A stretch of 64,000 bases of DNA. Source: Natronosporangium hydrolyticum. Lineage in GTDB: Bacteria > Actinomycetota > Actinomycetes > Mycobacteriales > Micromonosporaceae. Position 1 is the stretch's first letter. Each line of letters opens with the position of its first letter. The notes below the pieces were generated by a model. The model worked only from the letters and a program-made list of their open reading frames with translations, ran no database searches and was not told the DNA's origin. Below are positions 43,001 to 54,000 of this stretch, piece by piece. The stretch is from positions 4,650,001 to 4,714,000 of the forward strand of contig NZ_CP070499.1 of assembly GCF_016925615.1 (NCBI RefSeq), in the 5' to 3' direction. The position numbers were made by a program, and so were the translations under genes.

Positions 43001-46000
43001 GAAGGACAGCTCCTGCTCGCCGTGAATCACCACCACTTGGTCCGGCCGTTCGGCCACATGCCGCTCGAACAAGTCGGGCAACGTAGACTGCGGAATCTCC
43101 TCAACCGGTCCTTGCGCCCACTGGGTCAGTAGCTCTGCCTCGGCGCGCGGCATCGACGGTAGACTACTGAGGGGACGATCCAGTTCACCGCCGATCTCCT
43201 CAAGCAACAGCTCCAGATGCGCTAGCATCCGCTCTACAGTCGATGAATCGAATATATCGGTGGCATACTCTGCCACCAGCCGCCAACCCCCGTGGACCTC
43301 CGGCACGACCGTGACCGTCAGATCAGTCTTGGCGACTCCGGGGTCGAATCGGATCGGTTCGGCGCGGAGCCCGCCAAAGGTCCGATGTGATGGTGGTGCC
43401 GGCTCCGCCATCGCAATGCCGACCTGCGCCAACGGTGTCCGTGACAGGTCGCGGGCTACTCCCAACCGCTCGACGAGTACATCGAATGGCGTATCGGCGT
43501 GTGCATAGGCGTCCAGACAGGTATCGCGGACCTGATCGAGCACGTCGGCCAGCGTCCGGGAGGTGGTCAGGTCGGCTCTAAGTATCAGGGTGTTGGCGAA
43601 GTATCCAACGACTTGCTCGGTGCTGGCCACCCGACCCGCGACCGGAGTAGCGACGCCGAAGTCACGTTGCCCGGAGTACCGGTGCAGCATCAGCTGAAAG
43701 CTGGCGACCGCCGCCATGAACGCGGTCGCGCCGCGTCCCCGCGCGTTTTCACTCAACCGACTGACCACCGACGCCGCAATCTCGCGGTGAAGCTGTCGGC
43801 CCCGGTAGCTCAGTGCCGGTGGTCGCGGACGATCTGTCGGTAGGTCCAGCACGGGGAGCTCTGACAGCCGTTCGACCCAGTAGGCGAGGTCAGCCGCGCC
43901 GGAGTCGTCTGCCAGCTGCCGCTCGTGTTCTGCCGCGGCGTCCGCGAACTGTATCGGCGATGTTGACCACTGTGGCTCGTCTCCCCCTAGCGCTTGCTCG
44001 TATGCCGAAACCAGGTCGCCGACGACGATCGTCGTGGACTGCTGGTCACCGATGCTGTGATGCATACTGAGCAGCAAGAGATGTTCGGTCTCCGCGATTC
44101 TGACCAGAGTCACCCGCACCAACGGCGGGTTGTCTAGGAAGAAGGGAACGGTCAGCCGCTCGTGCATAAGCACTTCAGCGGCGGCCGCCGGGTCCGCCAC
44201 GTTCGCCAAGTCGACGAACTCTAGTGGTACGTGCAGATCCGGATGGACCACCTGGACGGGCTCACCGTCGTGGGCTTCGAAAGATGTTCGAAGCGCCTCG
44301 TGCCGGCCGACCACCGCCGCCCACGCCCGCTCGAGTCCCGCACGGTCCACCAGTCCGGTCAGTCGCACCGCGCCGGCCAGCAGGTAGGCTCCTGAGCTGT
44401 CCGGGTCAAGCTGGTGCAGGACCCACAGCCGTCGCTGGCCGGCAGATGCCGGCAGCTCGAACACCCCATCAGCGCGTGCCTGACGCGGCAGTCGTGGGGG
44501 AGTCTGCGCTGCCGACGCGCCCGTGGTCGGCGATGCCGCGAGCGCTGACGCCAGCGCCGCAACGGTAGGGTGATCGAAGACCATCCGGACGCCCGCCGCC
44601 ACCCCGAGGCGTTCCCGGATCCGGCTGACCACCCGCGCGGCAAGTAGCGAGTGCCCGCCGATCTCGAAGAAGTCGTCGCTTACCCCCACCTGATCGATCC
44701 CCAACACCTGGGCAACGATCTCTGCCAAGGCACGCTCTTGTTCGCTGCGGGGGCCGACGTAGCCAACGCTGGCCAGATCGGCTTCGGGCTCCGGCAAACC
44801 TGCCCGGTCGAGTTTGCCGTTGGAGGTGCGCGGAAACTCGGTCAGCGTGACGTAGCTCCCGGGAACCATGTACTCCGGGAGCCGCCGCTGGCAAGCGGCG
44901 CGTAGCGCGGCTGGCACGGGAACGTCCGTGCCGTCGACCGGTATCACGTATCCGACGAGCCGCGGACCGGCTGGTGTGTTCTGTATCGAAGCAGCTGCAT
45001 CGCGGACTTCCGGCAGCGCCCGTAACGTCGACTCGACCTCTGCCAGCTCGACTCGGTGGCCCCGGATCTTGACCTGTTGATCGGCCCGGCCAAGGTACTC
45101 CAGTGAGGAGCCGTCACGCCACCGAACGATATCGCCAGTACGGTAGACCCGCCCTCGATGAAGGCCTTCTGGGTGGACGACAAACCGTTGCCCGGTCAAC
45201 TCCGGCTGCTGCCAATAGCCGACGGCGACCCCGACACCGCCGATCAGCAACTCACCGGGAACCCCCACCGGCACGCGGCGCAGTTGTTCGTCCACTACCA
45301 ACAGCTCGGTGTTTGATATTGGTTGCCCAAGCGGGACCCATGGTTCACCACCGCGGATCCTAGCGGCCGTCGACCAGATTGTCGTCTCAGTCGGACCATA
45401 TAGGTTCCAGACCGGAGCGCCGCCACCGGCTAGCGCGTTCGCCAGCTCCGGTGGGAGTGCCTCGCCACCGCACCAGATCCGCAGACCCGGGCCGGGCCGC
45501 CACCCGGCATCGAGCAGCATCTGCCAACTGGTCGGAGTCCCCTGCATTACGGTCGCGCCCGATTCAGCCAGGTAATCGGCGAGCGCGGCGCCATCGCCGG
45601 CCACGTCCCGGGGAACGACATCGACGCTGCCACCTACCCAGAGGGGGCCAAGAAGCTCAAGCCCGGCAATGTCAAAAGAGACGGTGGTGACCGCCGCGAA
45701 GTGGTCGTCAGCGCTCAGCCCTGGCCGCTCCGCCATGCTTGCGAGCAGGTTCAGCAGATTGCGATGAGAAACCGCCACGCCTTTGGGTACCCCGGTGGAG
45801 CCCGATGTGTAGATGACATAGGCGATACCATCAATCGGATTTTCGGGTACCGGTGTCGGGACCTCCCCCTTCGGTACCAGCCGATCGGCTACCTCACCAG
45901 CTAGAGCCGCTGCCAGCGGCATACGGTGAGGTCCGGCAGCGGGCATCGGGTCATCGCCTGCACCGGTAACTATGAGCGTCAGGCCGCTGTCCTCGATCAT

Positions 46001-47707
46001 CCGCTCCAGCCGCGGCGCGGGCAGTGCCGGATCGAGCGGCACGTACGCCGCTCCGCAGCTCATCACTGCGAGCAATGTGGCGGGCAGATCACGGTCGCGA
46101 GGCAGTGCCACACCTATCCGCTGGCCGGGCTGAACCCCTGCTGCCCGCAGCGCGCCAGCGATCCGATCTGCATGGTCGACCAGTTCGCCGTAGCTCAACG
46201 TCCCGGAACACCCCCGGACCGCCTCCCGGCACGGATCTAGCCGAGCATGCGCCCGGACCACCTCGGGCAACATCTGGTTCGGCACTGCTGTTTGGGTGCC
46301 GGTGCCGAGCGCCCGCAGTCGAGCGGTCTCCTCAGCATCCAACAACGACACGGCCGAGACCCGCTGCTGCGGGTCCGCTGCCACTGCAGCGAGGAATTTT
46401 GCCACGTGTTCCAGCAACCGCTCGGCCGTGGCCCGCTCATAGAGCGACCGGTTGTACTCCGCGGTCAGCACAAGCCCGCCAGCGGCTTCCGGAATTGACG
46501 TGACCACCAGGTCAAACTTGGCGGTATGGGGGTCGACACGGAACAGTTCGGTACTCAGCTCAGTCGCGGACAACGACGGCAGCGGATTCTGGTTCGCCAC
46601 AAACATGACCGAGAACAGCGGACTCCGAGCCAGATCGCGAGCCGGGCGCAGCCGCTCGAGGACTCGTTCGAAGGGAACCTCGGCTCTCGCGTAGCCAGCC
46701 AGGCACTGGTCACGGGTACGCGAAAGCAAGGTGCTGAAGGTCGGATCTCCAGCTAGGTCGGCCCTTATCACCAGGTTGTTGACGAAGAACCCGATGAGCG
46801 ACGCCAGTCCGGGTGACTCACGTCCGGACACCGGGGTACCGACACCAAAGTCCTTCTGGCCGCTGTGCCGACCTAGCACCGCCGTCAACGCCGCCATCAA
46901 GGTCATGAACAAGGTTGCGTTGTGTTCCCGAGCCATCGCCTCGAGCCGGGTCAACAGCTCGACGGGCAGCTGCCTGGAGACGGTCGCACCCTCGAAGGTC
47001 TGGGCGGCCGGGCGGGTCCGGTCAGTAGGCAGCTCTAACGGCGGAAGCCCGGCAAGTCGTTGCTGCCAGTATGACAGTTGCTCGGACTCCTCCTCGCCAC
47101 CGATCCAATCCCGTTGCCAGGCCGCGAAATCCCCGTACTGAATCGGCAACTCTGGCAGCTTCAGCTCGGTTCCGGCCAGCAACGCGTCGTAGCTCGCGAG
47201 CAGCTCCTGCACGAAGAGACCACCGGAAAGCTGATCATAGATGGCGTGGTAGAAGGCTGCGACCAGCACATGGTCGTCGTCAGCCAACCGGAACAAGCGA
47301 GCTCGGAATAGTGGTGCTCGGGAGACATCGAATGGGGAACGGACGAAGCCCCGGATTTGGTCGGCAAGGGCGGAACTGATCTGCTCGGTGGTGGCCCCGG
47401 CCGGCACTCCGGTGACCGTCTCGACCTCGATCGGCACGCTCAGTTCCGGCACGACGGCCTGCGCCGGCTCCCCATCGACATCGATAAACTGGGTTCGCAA
47501 CGGCTCGTGGCGGGCCACCAACACATCGAGCGCACGCTGGAGTACGGACCGGTCGAGCCGCCCTCGCATCCGCAACGCGCCATGCTCTATATACGCGGCA
47601 TTACTGGCGGGCTCAAGCAGATCGAGAAACCACAGCCGGCGCTGCCCGTAGGAGGCCGGCAGCAAGTACGCGTGCTGGTTCGATCCGGCCGCTGCGGCTA
47701 GGGTCAT
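40061..47707 (-). CDS. NRPS C-A(Gly)-PCP-C-A-PCP-TD, terminal reductive-release protein
   Basis: The protein has 2,548 residues. C1 (about 10-445) has YHAIYDQ. A1 (about 470-965) reads D-I-L-Q-W-G-L-I-W by eye, near the glycine code. PCP1 Ser is near 1014. C2 (about 1085-1520) has HHSIGDQ; both C domains have Gln where HHxxxDG has Gly. A2 (about 1540-2030) reads D-V-L-F-V-S-G-V-F, not assigned. PCP2 Ser is near 2077. The TD thioester reductase (about 2160-2540) has VTGATGFLGGSL and YAQSKWVAEK, using NAD(P)H to free an aldehyde or alcohol. It lacks a TE. It follows the C-A-PCP gene after 39 nt. Confidence 0.92.
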   Translation of the reverse strand: MTLAAAAGSNQHAYLLPASYGQRRLWFLDLLEPASNAAYIEHGALRMRGRLDRSVLQRALDVLVARHEPLRTQFIDVDGEPAQAVVPELSVPIEVETVTGVPAGATTEQISSALADQIRGFVRSPFDVSRAPLFRARLFRLADDDHVLVAAFYHAIYDQLSGGLFVQELLASYDALLAGTELKLPELPIQYGDFAAWQRDWIGGEEESEQLSYWQQRLAGLPPLELPTDRTRPAAQTFEGATVSRQLPVELLTRLEAMAREHNATLFMTLMAALTAVLGRHSGQKDFGVGTPVSGRESPGLASLIGFFVNNLVIRADLAGDPTFSTLLSRTRDQCLAGYARAEVPFERVLERLRPARDLARSPLFSVMFVANQNPLPSLSATELSTELFRVDPHTAKFDLVVTSIPEAAGGLVLTAEYNRSLYERATAERLLEHVAKFLAAVAADPQQRVSAVSLLDAEETARLRALGTGTQTAVPNQMLPEVVRAHARLDPCREAVRGCSGTLSYGELVDHADRIAGALRAAGVQPGQRIGVALPRDRDLPATLLAVMSCGAAYVPLDPALPAPRLERMIEDSGLTLIVTGAGDDPMPAAGPHRMPLAAALAGEVADRLVPKGEVPTPVPENPIDGIAYVIYTSGSTGVPKGVAVSHRNLLNLLASMAERPGLSADDHFAAVTTVSFDIAGLELLGPLWVGGSVDVVPRDVAGDGAALADYLAESGATVMQGTPTSWQMLLDAGWRPGPGLRIWCGGEALPPELANALAGGGAPVWNLYGPTETTIWSTAARIRGGEPWVPLGQPISNTELLVVDEQLRRVPVGVPGELLIGGVGVAVGYWQQPELTGQRFVVHPEGLHRGRVYRTGDIVRWRDGSSLEYLGRADQQVKIRGHRVELAEVESTLRALPEVRDAAASIQNTPAGPRLVGYVIPVDGTDVPVPAALRAACQRRLPEYMVPGSYVTLTEFPRTSNGKLDRAGLPEPEADLASVGYVGPRSEQERALAEIVAQVLGIDQVGVSDDFFEIGGHSLLAARVVSRIRERLGVAAGVRMVFDHPTVAALASALAASPTTGASAAQTPPRLPRQARADGVFELPASAGQRRLWVLHQLDPDSSGAYLLAGAVRLTGLVDRAGLERAWAAVVGRHEALRTSFEAHDGEPVQVVHPDLHVPLEFVDLANVADPAAAAEVLMHERLTVPFFLDNPPLVRVTLVRIAETEHLLLLSMHHSIGDQQSTTIVVGDLVSAYEQALGGDEPQWSTSPIQFADAAAEHERQLADDSGAADLAYWVERLSELPVLDLPTDRPRPPALSYRGRQLHREIAASVVSRLSENARGRGATAFMAAVASFQLMLHRYSGQRDFGVATPVAGRVASTEQVVGYFANTLILRADLTTSRTLADVLDQVRDTCLDAYAHADTPFDVLVERLGVARDLSRTPLAQVGIAMAEPAPPSHRTFGGLRAEPIRFDPGVAKTDLTVTVVPEVHGGWRLVAEYATDIFDSSTVERMLAHLELLLEEIGGELDRPLSSLPSMPRAEAELLTQWAQGPVEEIPQSTLPDLFERHVAERPDQVVVIHGEQELSFAELNRRANQLAHLLIDAGVGADDLIAVVVERSVEMVVAVLAVHKAGGAYLPIDPSYPPERVALLIEDAAAELVLTQGRFADRISAPQARVIRLDDEPAVDHPTSNPPRRCGPGDLAYVIYTSGSTGTPKGVCVEHRSVVNLWLTRHLAGLHAESRVLQFAPFSFDVSVLEMVFTLFGGAPLVIPEPADLAGGVEIVQLINRQRVTFTFIPPSLLAHLAPEHLPTVEVVGSGGEDCPAEVAEAWGGRKRFLIGYGPTECTVFSTVTDEIVGGGHPPIGRPIVNTIARVYDPELRPCPVGVPGELYLGGAGLARGYLRRPDQTAVAFLTHPGTNERLYRTGDVVRWLPDGNLEFIGRIDDQVKVRGFRIELGEIAAAMRTHPLVAEAVAAIREDSPNDQRIVGYVTMPSEPAAADEAGPELPARDLLAAQVREAVQERLPQYMVPAAVVVLPTLPLTPNGKVDRRALPAPDSHGTRRAYVAPRTGTERRLARLMAEALKVEQVGREDDFFSLGGHSLLAARLHAKVRQLWGVELPLRVLFERPQVAALAEYLDQAGAIDLATAAAEHAATLHAEVSLPADIQPIGQVQWPSGASVCLVTGATGFLGGSLVEQLVASGETVWCLVRGADDAEAQQRLEQRLAELHRWSPEWRSRVRAIAGDLGALRFGLAEGDFVALARQIDVIYHCGALVDFSRPYSMLREVNVQGTVEVLRLATLERPIPVHYVSTMSVFAGLAEPGEEAGLAPDRLCEGHLPDNPPPPQDSGYAQSKWVAEKIVALARSRGLPVAVYRPGRIGGDRHTGICSTDDLVSQVIRACVVTGLVPDRGMATDLVPVDYLAAAICRLAGRRASNGRTFHFSLARKVRIAELAEVLVSRGWPARRVPPTEWYAAVLAALEEGDDRLAPVAMVYGPMIESGDGIPDEPVFDTTNTRRLLGEELPPPVVDAEVLGRYVDTMTTTGFLSPPSTPSPVNGRPTNDGRKR

Positions 47708-47746
47708 CCGAAGCTCCTTCAGTATCGGGCGAGCGTGTCTGCCGGG

Positions 47747-50700
47747 TCACAGCCGTTGCGCGACTCGGGGCTGCCGGACAATACGGCGATCTGCGGCTGC
47801 GCCGGTCGTGCCATCGTCGATCGCGGCGGCGAGTCCGGCCAGGGTGGGACGCTCGAACAGGGTTCGCACCGGTACCTCTACCCCGTGCTCGGCCCGGAGT
47901 TTGAAGACCACCCTGGTGGCGAGCAGCGAGTGCCCGCCGAGGGCGAAGAAATCGTCCTGACAGCCGACCTTGTCGATGCTCAACAGCTCTCGCCAGACTG
48001 CGGCGACCGCCTCCTCCGTAGCGGTACGGGGAGCGATGTACTCCCCGGCCAGTTCTGGTCGGACCCCGTCCAAGCCCGGCAAGGCGGCATGGTCGATCTT
48101 GCCATTGGCGGTCACCGGGTACGAGTCCAGCAACATGATCCGGGAGGGGAGCATGTAGTCCGGCAGCGTCCCCCGGGACCATTCCCGCAACTCAGGTTCG
48201 GAGGGCTGATGACCGTCGGCGGCCACGAGGTAAGCCACCAGTCGCCGATCTCCTGCCACCTCGAGCAGCTGGACAACCGCGTCCGCTACATGCGGATGCT
48301 CTCGAAGCACTGATTCGATCTCTCCCAGCTCGACCCGGAAACCGCGAATCTTCACCTGCCGATCGGCCCGGCCAAGAAACTCCAGCTCGCCCTCGTCGGT
48401 CCACCGGGCGAGGTCTCCAGTCCGATACATCCGGTGGCCGGGCTCTCCGGCGTAGGTGTCATAGGAGAAGTGTTGATAGGTGAGCTCGGGCTGGTTGTGG
48501 TATCCCTGGGCCACCCCGGGACCCGAGATAAACAGCTCCCCCGTCATTCCGGGCGGCACCGGCATCATCCGGGCATCAAGCAGGTATGTCCGCAGATCGG
48601 GCAACGGCCGTCCGATGTTACTGCGGACCGCCCCGGCCGACTCGTCGGCCCGGATTCGATGGTAGGTCGCGTAGACCGTCGATTCGGTTGGACCGTACAT
48701 GTTGACCAACCAGGGGTGCTCATCGCCGTAGTGCGCGAACCACGGATCCAGCAGCCCGACGTCGAGGTACTCACCCGCAAGCACGACATACTTCAAGGCC
48801 AGATCGTCCCGCTCAGCGCCTACCGCCGCGGCGATCAGCGGCCGGAAAGCCGACGGGGTCTGAGCCAGAACGGTTACCTTCGCCGCAGCCAATGTATCCA
48901 GTAGCTCGTCGGGATTACGTACCACCTCGAACGGCACCGTTACCAGCCGGCCACCGTAGGCGAGCGCGGCCCACATCTCGAAGACCGAGACGTCGAAGCC
49001 GTAGGAGTGGCACATAGCAACAACGTCGTCGGGGCCTAGCGGCAACCGCTGTTCCACGCTGGTGAGCAGTCGGGTCACATTGCCGTGGCTAACTATGACG
49101 CCCTTTGGCCGGCCGGTCGTACCCGAGGTGTATAGAAGGTAGGCGAGGTCGTCAGGGCCGAGAGCGAACTCCGGCGCCTCAGTCGGCTGTGCGGCCAACG
49201 CCTGCGCGTCGCGATCCAGGTCAACCACCGGCCCCGCCACCGTCGGCGCCTGGCCCGCCGCGCCACTGTGGGTCACGAGGGCAACGGCCCCGGCATCACC
49301 AAGGATGTATCGCATGCGCTCTGGCGGGTGGCCGAGATCAAGCGGCACATACGCGGCACCCGCAGCGAGGACCCCCAGCACGCCGACGACAAGATCCGCC
49401 GAACGCTGCAAGCACAACCCCACCCGGTCGCCCCTACCCACACCGAGTTCTCGCAACTGATGGGCGAGTTGGTAGGCCCGGTGCGCAAGCTCGGTATAGG
49501 TAACCGACTTCTTCCCCTCCACTACCGCCACCGCCGTCGGCGCCGCTGCAACCTGAGCTGCGAAGACTTCCGGCAGCGTGGTGGCGGCCGGTTGCGGCTC
49601 GGTGATGTTCCAGTCGTCGATGACCAGTTGCCACTGCTCTGGCGGCATGATGTCGATCTCACCCAACCGCAGCTCGGGGTAGCGTGCCATGTTTACCAAG
49701 GTGGCGGTGAACTGCTCCACCAGCCGCTGCATGGCCGCCCTGGTGAACCGGGTTTGGTCGTACACAAGCCGAGGCTCGGGGGTAGCGTCGCCAGGCATCA
49801 CCAGCATCGTCACCGGGAAGTGCGGCCTTCCGTCGTAGGTGGATTCGGTGATCAGGACATCGGCGAGCCGCAGATCCGGCACCGGCACATTCTCGAAGGC
49901 AAGGTCAAACTCAAAGAGCGGCCGGTCGCCAGGCAGGTCGGCGAGACGGCGCAAGTCGGGCAGAGAGATGTCGGCGTGCTCGCGGGACTGAGCCATCCCG
50001 GTCTGCAGTTCTTGCAACCACGTGATCAGATCAGCGCCATCGTCGACCTTCGCCCGGACCGGCATGGTCGCGAGCATCGGTCCCATGATCTGTTCCGCGC
50101 CGGCCAGACTCGCGGGCCGTTGGGTACCGGTAGAACCCACCATGACGTCGTCCCGGCCCAGATATCGGCTGAGCAGCACCATCCAGGCCCCCTGCATCAC
50201 GGTGTTCAGCGTCAGGCCGTTCTCGCGGGCGAACTCCCCAAGCTCCGGCATGAGCTCGCCGAGCTCGGGAGTCGGCAGGAAGACATGCGTTGGTTCGTCT
50301 GGGGAAAGCTCCGCCGAGGGGGCGGTCCCGACCTCCCAAGCGTCCGGCACCTGGTAACCGGCCAAGTACTCACGCCAGTACTGCTCGGTTTCGCTTCGGT
50401 TCTGCTCGTGCCACCACGTCAGATAGTTGCGGTATGGCTGAGCGGGGGCCAAGGACGGCTCCGCACCTGTGGCATAGGCAGTGTAGATCTCCGCGAGTTC
50501 CGCGAAGACCAGACCAAAAGACCAGCCGTCCATCAGCAGGTGTGAGAAGCTCCAGTAATACTGCCAACGCTGGTCCGAGAACTGGACCAGGCGGCCACGC
50601 ATTAACGGCACCCGGTCGTACTCGAAGCCCGCCATCCGGTCACGGTGGGTCAGCTCTTCGTGGCGGCGCTGCTGCTCCTCGGGGTTGGCATCTCGCCAGT

Positions 50701-50971
50701 CCAGAATCTCGATACCGAAGCTGACCTCCCGGTGAACCACCTGTAACGCTCGATCGACGCCTTCCCAATGAAAGGTCGTCCGGAGAATCGGGTGCCGATC
50801 GACAATGGTCTGCCATGATCGACAGAACGCATCGACGTTGAGGGTCCCCTCTAGGGTCAGCGTGACCTGCTCCACGTAGATCCCCGAGCCCGGCGAGAAC
50901 AAGCTGTGGAAAAGCATCCCTTCCTGCACCTGGGAGAGCTCGTAGATATCCTCAATGTTCTCTTGTCGCAT
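47747..50971 (-). CDS. NRPS C-A-PCP, single module
   Basis: The protein has 1,074 residues. The C domain (about 1-430) opens with YELSQVQEGMLFHSL, the pattern of condensation domains that follow an epimerase, and has SHLLMDG (first His lost, catalytic second His kept). The A domain (about 465-960) has YTSGTTGRPKGV, FDVSVFEMW and VLAQTPSAF. By-eye specificity positions D-V-F-A-V-A-M-V-Y match no code I know. The PCP (about 980-1055) has ALGGHSLLATRVV. It ends without release domain, so the chain passes to the next protein. There are short gaps (39 nt each) to both neighbouring megasynthase genes. Confidence 0.92.
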   Translation of the reverse strand: MRQENIEDIYELSQVQEGMLFHSLFSPGSGIYVEQVTLTLEGTLNVDAFCRSWQTIVDRHPILRTTFHWEGVDRALQVVHREVSFGIEILDWRDANPEEQQRRHEELTHRDRMAGFEYDRVPLMRGRLVQFSDQRWQYYWSFSHLLMDGWSFGLVFAELAEIYTAYATGAEPSLAPAQPYRNYLTWWHEQNRSETEQYWREYLAGYQVPDAWEVGTAPSAELSPDEPTHVFLPTPELGELMPELGEFARENGLTLNTVMQGAWMVLLSRYLGRDDVMVGSTGTQRPASLAGAEQIMGPMLATMPVRAKVDDGADLITWLQELQTGMAQSREHADISLPDLRRLADLPGDRPLFEFDLAFENVPVPDLRLADVLITESTYDGRPHFPVTMLVMPGDATPEPRLVYDQTRFTRAAMQRLVEQFTATLVNMARYPELRLGEIDIMPPEQWQLVIDDWNITEPQPAATTLPEVFAAQVAAAPTAVAVVEGKKSVTYTELAHRAYQLAHQLRELGVGRGDRVGLCLQRSADLVVGVLGVLAAGAAYVPLDLGHPPERMRYILGDAGAVALVTHSGAAGQAPTVAGPVVDLDRDAQALAAQPTEAPEFALGPDDLAYLLYTSGTTGRPKGVIVSHGNVTRLLTSVEQRLPLGPDDVVAMCHSYGFDVSVFEMWAALAYGGRLVTVPFEVVRNPDELLDTLAAAKVTVLAQTPSAFRPLIAAAVGAERDDLALKYVVLAGEYLDVGLLDPWFAHYGDEHPWLVNMYGPTESTVYATYHRIRADESAGAVRSNIGRPLPDLRTYLLDARMMPVPPGMTGELFISGPGVAQGYHNQPELTYQHFSYDTYAGEPGHRMYRTGDLARWTDEGELEFLGRADRQVKIRGFRVELGEIESVLREHPHVADAVVQLLEVAGDRRLVAYLVAADGHQPSEPELREWSRGTLPDYMLPSRIMLLDSYPVTANGKIDHAALPGLDGVRPELAGEYIAPRTATEEAVAAVWRELLSIDKVGCQDDFFALGGHSLLATRVVFKLRAEHGVEVPVRTLFERPTLAGLAAAIDDGTTGAAADRRIVRQPRVAQRL

Positions 50972-51010
50972 GTGCTCAGTGCTCCTTTCCAGCAGGCTGG
51001 TGTTAATGTT

Positions 51011-54000
51011 CTAGCTCGCGGGGCCGGAGGTAGTCCTGCCGGTGACTGCAGCGAGGAAGGTGGCTAGGTCGTCGGAGCTCAGCCCGGACCGTGGAAAGTC
51101 GCTCGGACTCACCGCTCCGGACATATCTTCGTGCAACTTCCTCGTCACGTGCCCCAGCGCTTCGCGAAGGGCGTCGACGAACGAACTCGACTCCTGATGA
51201 CCAGCCGGGTATGTAACCTGAAGATGCAGTCTCCCCCCGACGAGGTAGGAGTCGATAGTCAGTGGACGAAGCGGGCTACTCATCACCGGCAGGCCTGCTT
51301 CCCGAGCAATAAACGGATCGACGCCACCATCAAACTCGCCGAAGTGCCGCAGGAGCAGGCCGCAGTTGGCCGGAAGGGATGGCTCAGGGTCGCGATAAGC
51401 ATCCTTGACGGCAGCAACCAAGGCTGCCACGTCGGTTTCACAGCTGTTCAGCGGTAGTGGCCCGAGCCAAGACAATGGACCCACCGTGGCGGCGCCACCG
51501 GCCAACCCGGCGGCGCGGAGGTCGCGTTCCGCCTCGGCGACTACCGGCCCGGTCACTCCCAGGCGGTTCAGAGCGATCGCCACCGCCACCGCCACCAGCT
51601 CCGGGGGTTTTAGCCGGTGCTGCTGCAGGGCCGCCTCGAGCATCTCTCGGCTCGTGGCCGGGTCAAGGGAGACCACCGTTCGCTCGCGCGTAGCTGCCGG
51701 GTCCGAGTCGTCCAGCCACAAGGTTGAACCCGGTGGCAGCAGCACTGGCCCGGCGGAGGCTGCCCCCTGCTCTGGCGAGGCGAACCCTTGCTCGCTGCCT
51801 GATCCGGGTGCCGGCGTGCAGGCAGCGGATTGGCTGGTGAGCAGCGCCCGCAGGTCCCCGTCGCCCACCTGCGCTGAGGTAGGCACGGTCGCTCCTGAAC
51901 CGGTCACCGCGGCGAGCAGTTCGGGGTACAGAATCTCCCAGGAGGCTGCGTCGACCACCAACGCGCTCACAACCCAGGCCAGCCAGCAGCCCTCCGCTCC
52001 GAGGTCGAAGATAGTCGCTTTCACCGTCGGTCCGGCTACCGGATCGAGTTCACTGCTTAGGTCGCTGAGCATGTGCCGCATTGCCGACCAACGCTGCTCT
52101 TCGGGCAGACCACTCAGGTCAACTAGCGGCGCCGGCTCCTCGTCCTCCTCCACTGGAATCAGCTGCTGACTTGACTCCGGGCCAGCCAGCCCCAGTCGTA
52201 GTCGCAGCGCTGGGTGCCGCGCGATCAATCCGGCCGGAGCAGCCGCCGCCTGCTCCGGAGTAGCGACCGCCAACAGAAGCTGATGGGCGGGGCCGCTGCC
52301 CTGTTCGGACAACTCCGACAGCAAGGCCTGCTGATACCCGGTGATCGGCAGTCGCGCGGAGTCGCTCGCGCCAGTGCCGGCGCGAGCGGCCACCGCCTCC
52401 GCAAGCGCAGCGACGGTCGGCTGAGCGAACAGGTCGGCGGGAGTGATATCGACCCCTTCGGAACGCAACAGGTTGACGATCTGGATGCCGGTAATCGAGT
52501 CCCCACCGATGGCGAACAGGTTGTCTTCGGGCCGGACGTCGCTCTTTGAGAGAACCTGCCCCATGACCCGAACGAGTCTCTCGGCAATCGGAGCAGCGCT
52601 GTCGCTGAGCGCACCGGCCGTCTCGGTCGCCGCTGGTCGCGATTCGTCGGTGGCCGCTCGCTTGGCGAGTTCGTTGCGGTCTACCTTGCCATTGACAGTC
52701 AGCGGTAGCCGGTCGACGACATGTAGCGCGGAAGGAGCCATATAGGACGGTAGCTCGTGCCCTGCGTGTGCGGTGACCTCCGCGAGCACATGGGACGGAT
52801 CACGTCCGGTATCGGTCGGCACCACGAAGCCCACCAACCGTCGACCCCGACGCCCACCCACCGCCACCACCACCACCGCCGACACCCCCACACACCGCCC
52901 CAACACAACCTCCACCTCACCCAACTCAATCCGAAAACCACCCACCTTCACCTGAGAATCCTCACGCCCCAAAAACTCCACATTCCCATCAGCCAACCAC
53001 CGACCAAGATCACCCGTCCTATACAACCGCTCCCCCGACAACGGATGCACCACAAAACGCTCCGCCGAACGCACCACATCCCCCCAATACCCCTCCGCCA
53101 ACCCCACCCCACCAATAAACAACTCACCAACCACCCCAACCGGACAATCCTCCCACCGATCATTCAACACATAAATCCGCTGACCCGCCAATGGACGCCC
53201 ATACGGAACCGACTCCCAACCCGCACCCACCTCACCCACCTCATAAAAAACCGACCAAATACCCGCCTCCGTCGCCCCACCCAACGACACCACCCGACAC
53301 CCCGAAACCACCGAACGCCACCGACCCGGCAAATCCAAACCAATCCAATCACCCGACCACAACGCCAACCGCACCGAATCCAAACCACCCTCCCCACCCC
53401 CCGACTCCACATGCGCCACCATCATCTCCGCCAACGCCGGCACACTATTCCACACCGTCACACCATGCCCCGAAACCAACTCCAACCAATGCCCCGGATC
53501 ACGAGAAGAACCACGCCGCGGCAACACCAAACGACCCCCCACACCCAACACCCCAAACACATCCCACACACTCAAATCAAAACTCAACGACGACAACCCC
53601 AACACCACATCATCCGCACCCACACCAAACCGCGAACACACATCAACACACGTATTCAAAGCCGCCCGATGCGACACCGCCACACCCTTCGGAACACCCG
53701 TCGAACCCGACGTGAAAATCACATAAGCAACATCAGACGAAACCGCCGGCGACACCTCCACCGGACCCTCCCGATCACACACCTCATCCACCCGCAACAC
53801 CCCCACACCACCAGGCCACACCACATCCCCATCACCCCCCGCACACAACACCCACCCACACCCACCCGCCGACAACAACTCACCCCTCCGCGCCACCGGC
53901 AAATCCACATCCACCGGCAAATACACACCACCCGCCAACAACACCCCCACCACCGCCACCACCTGCTCCACCGACTTCGACACCCCCACCGCCACCACAT

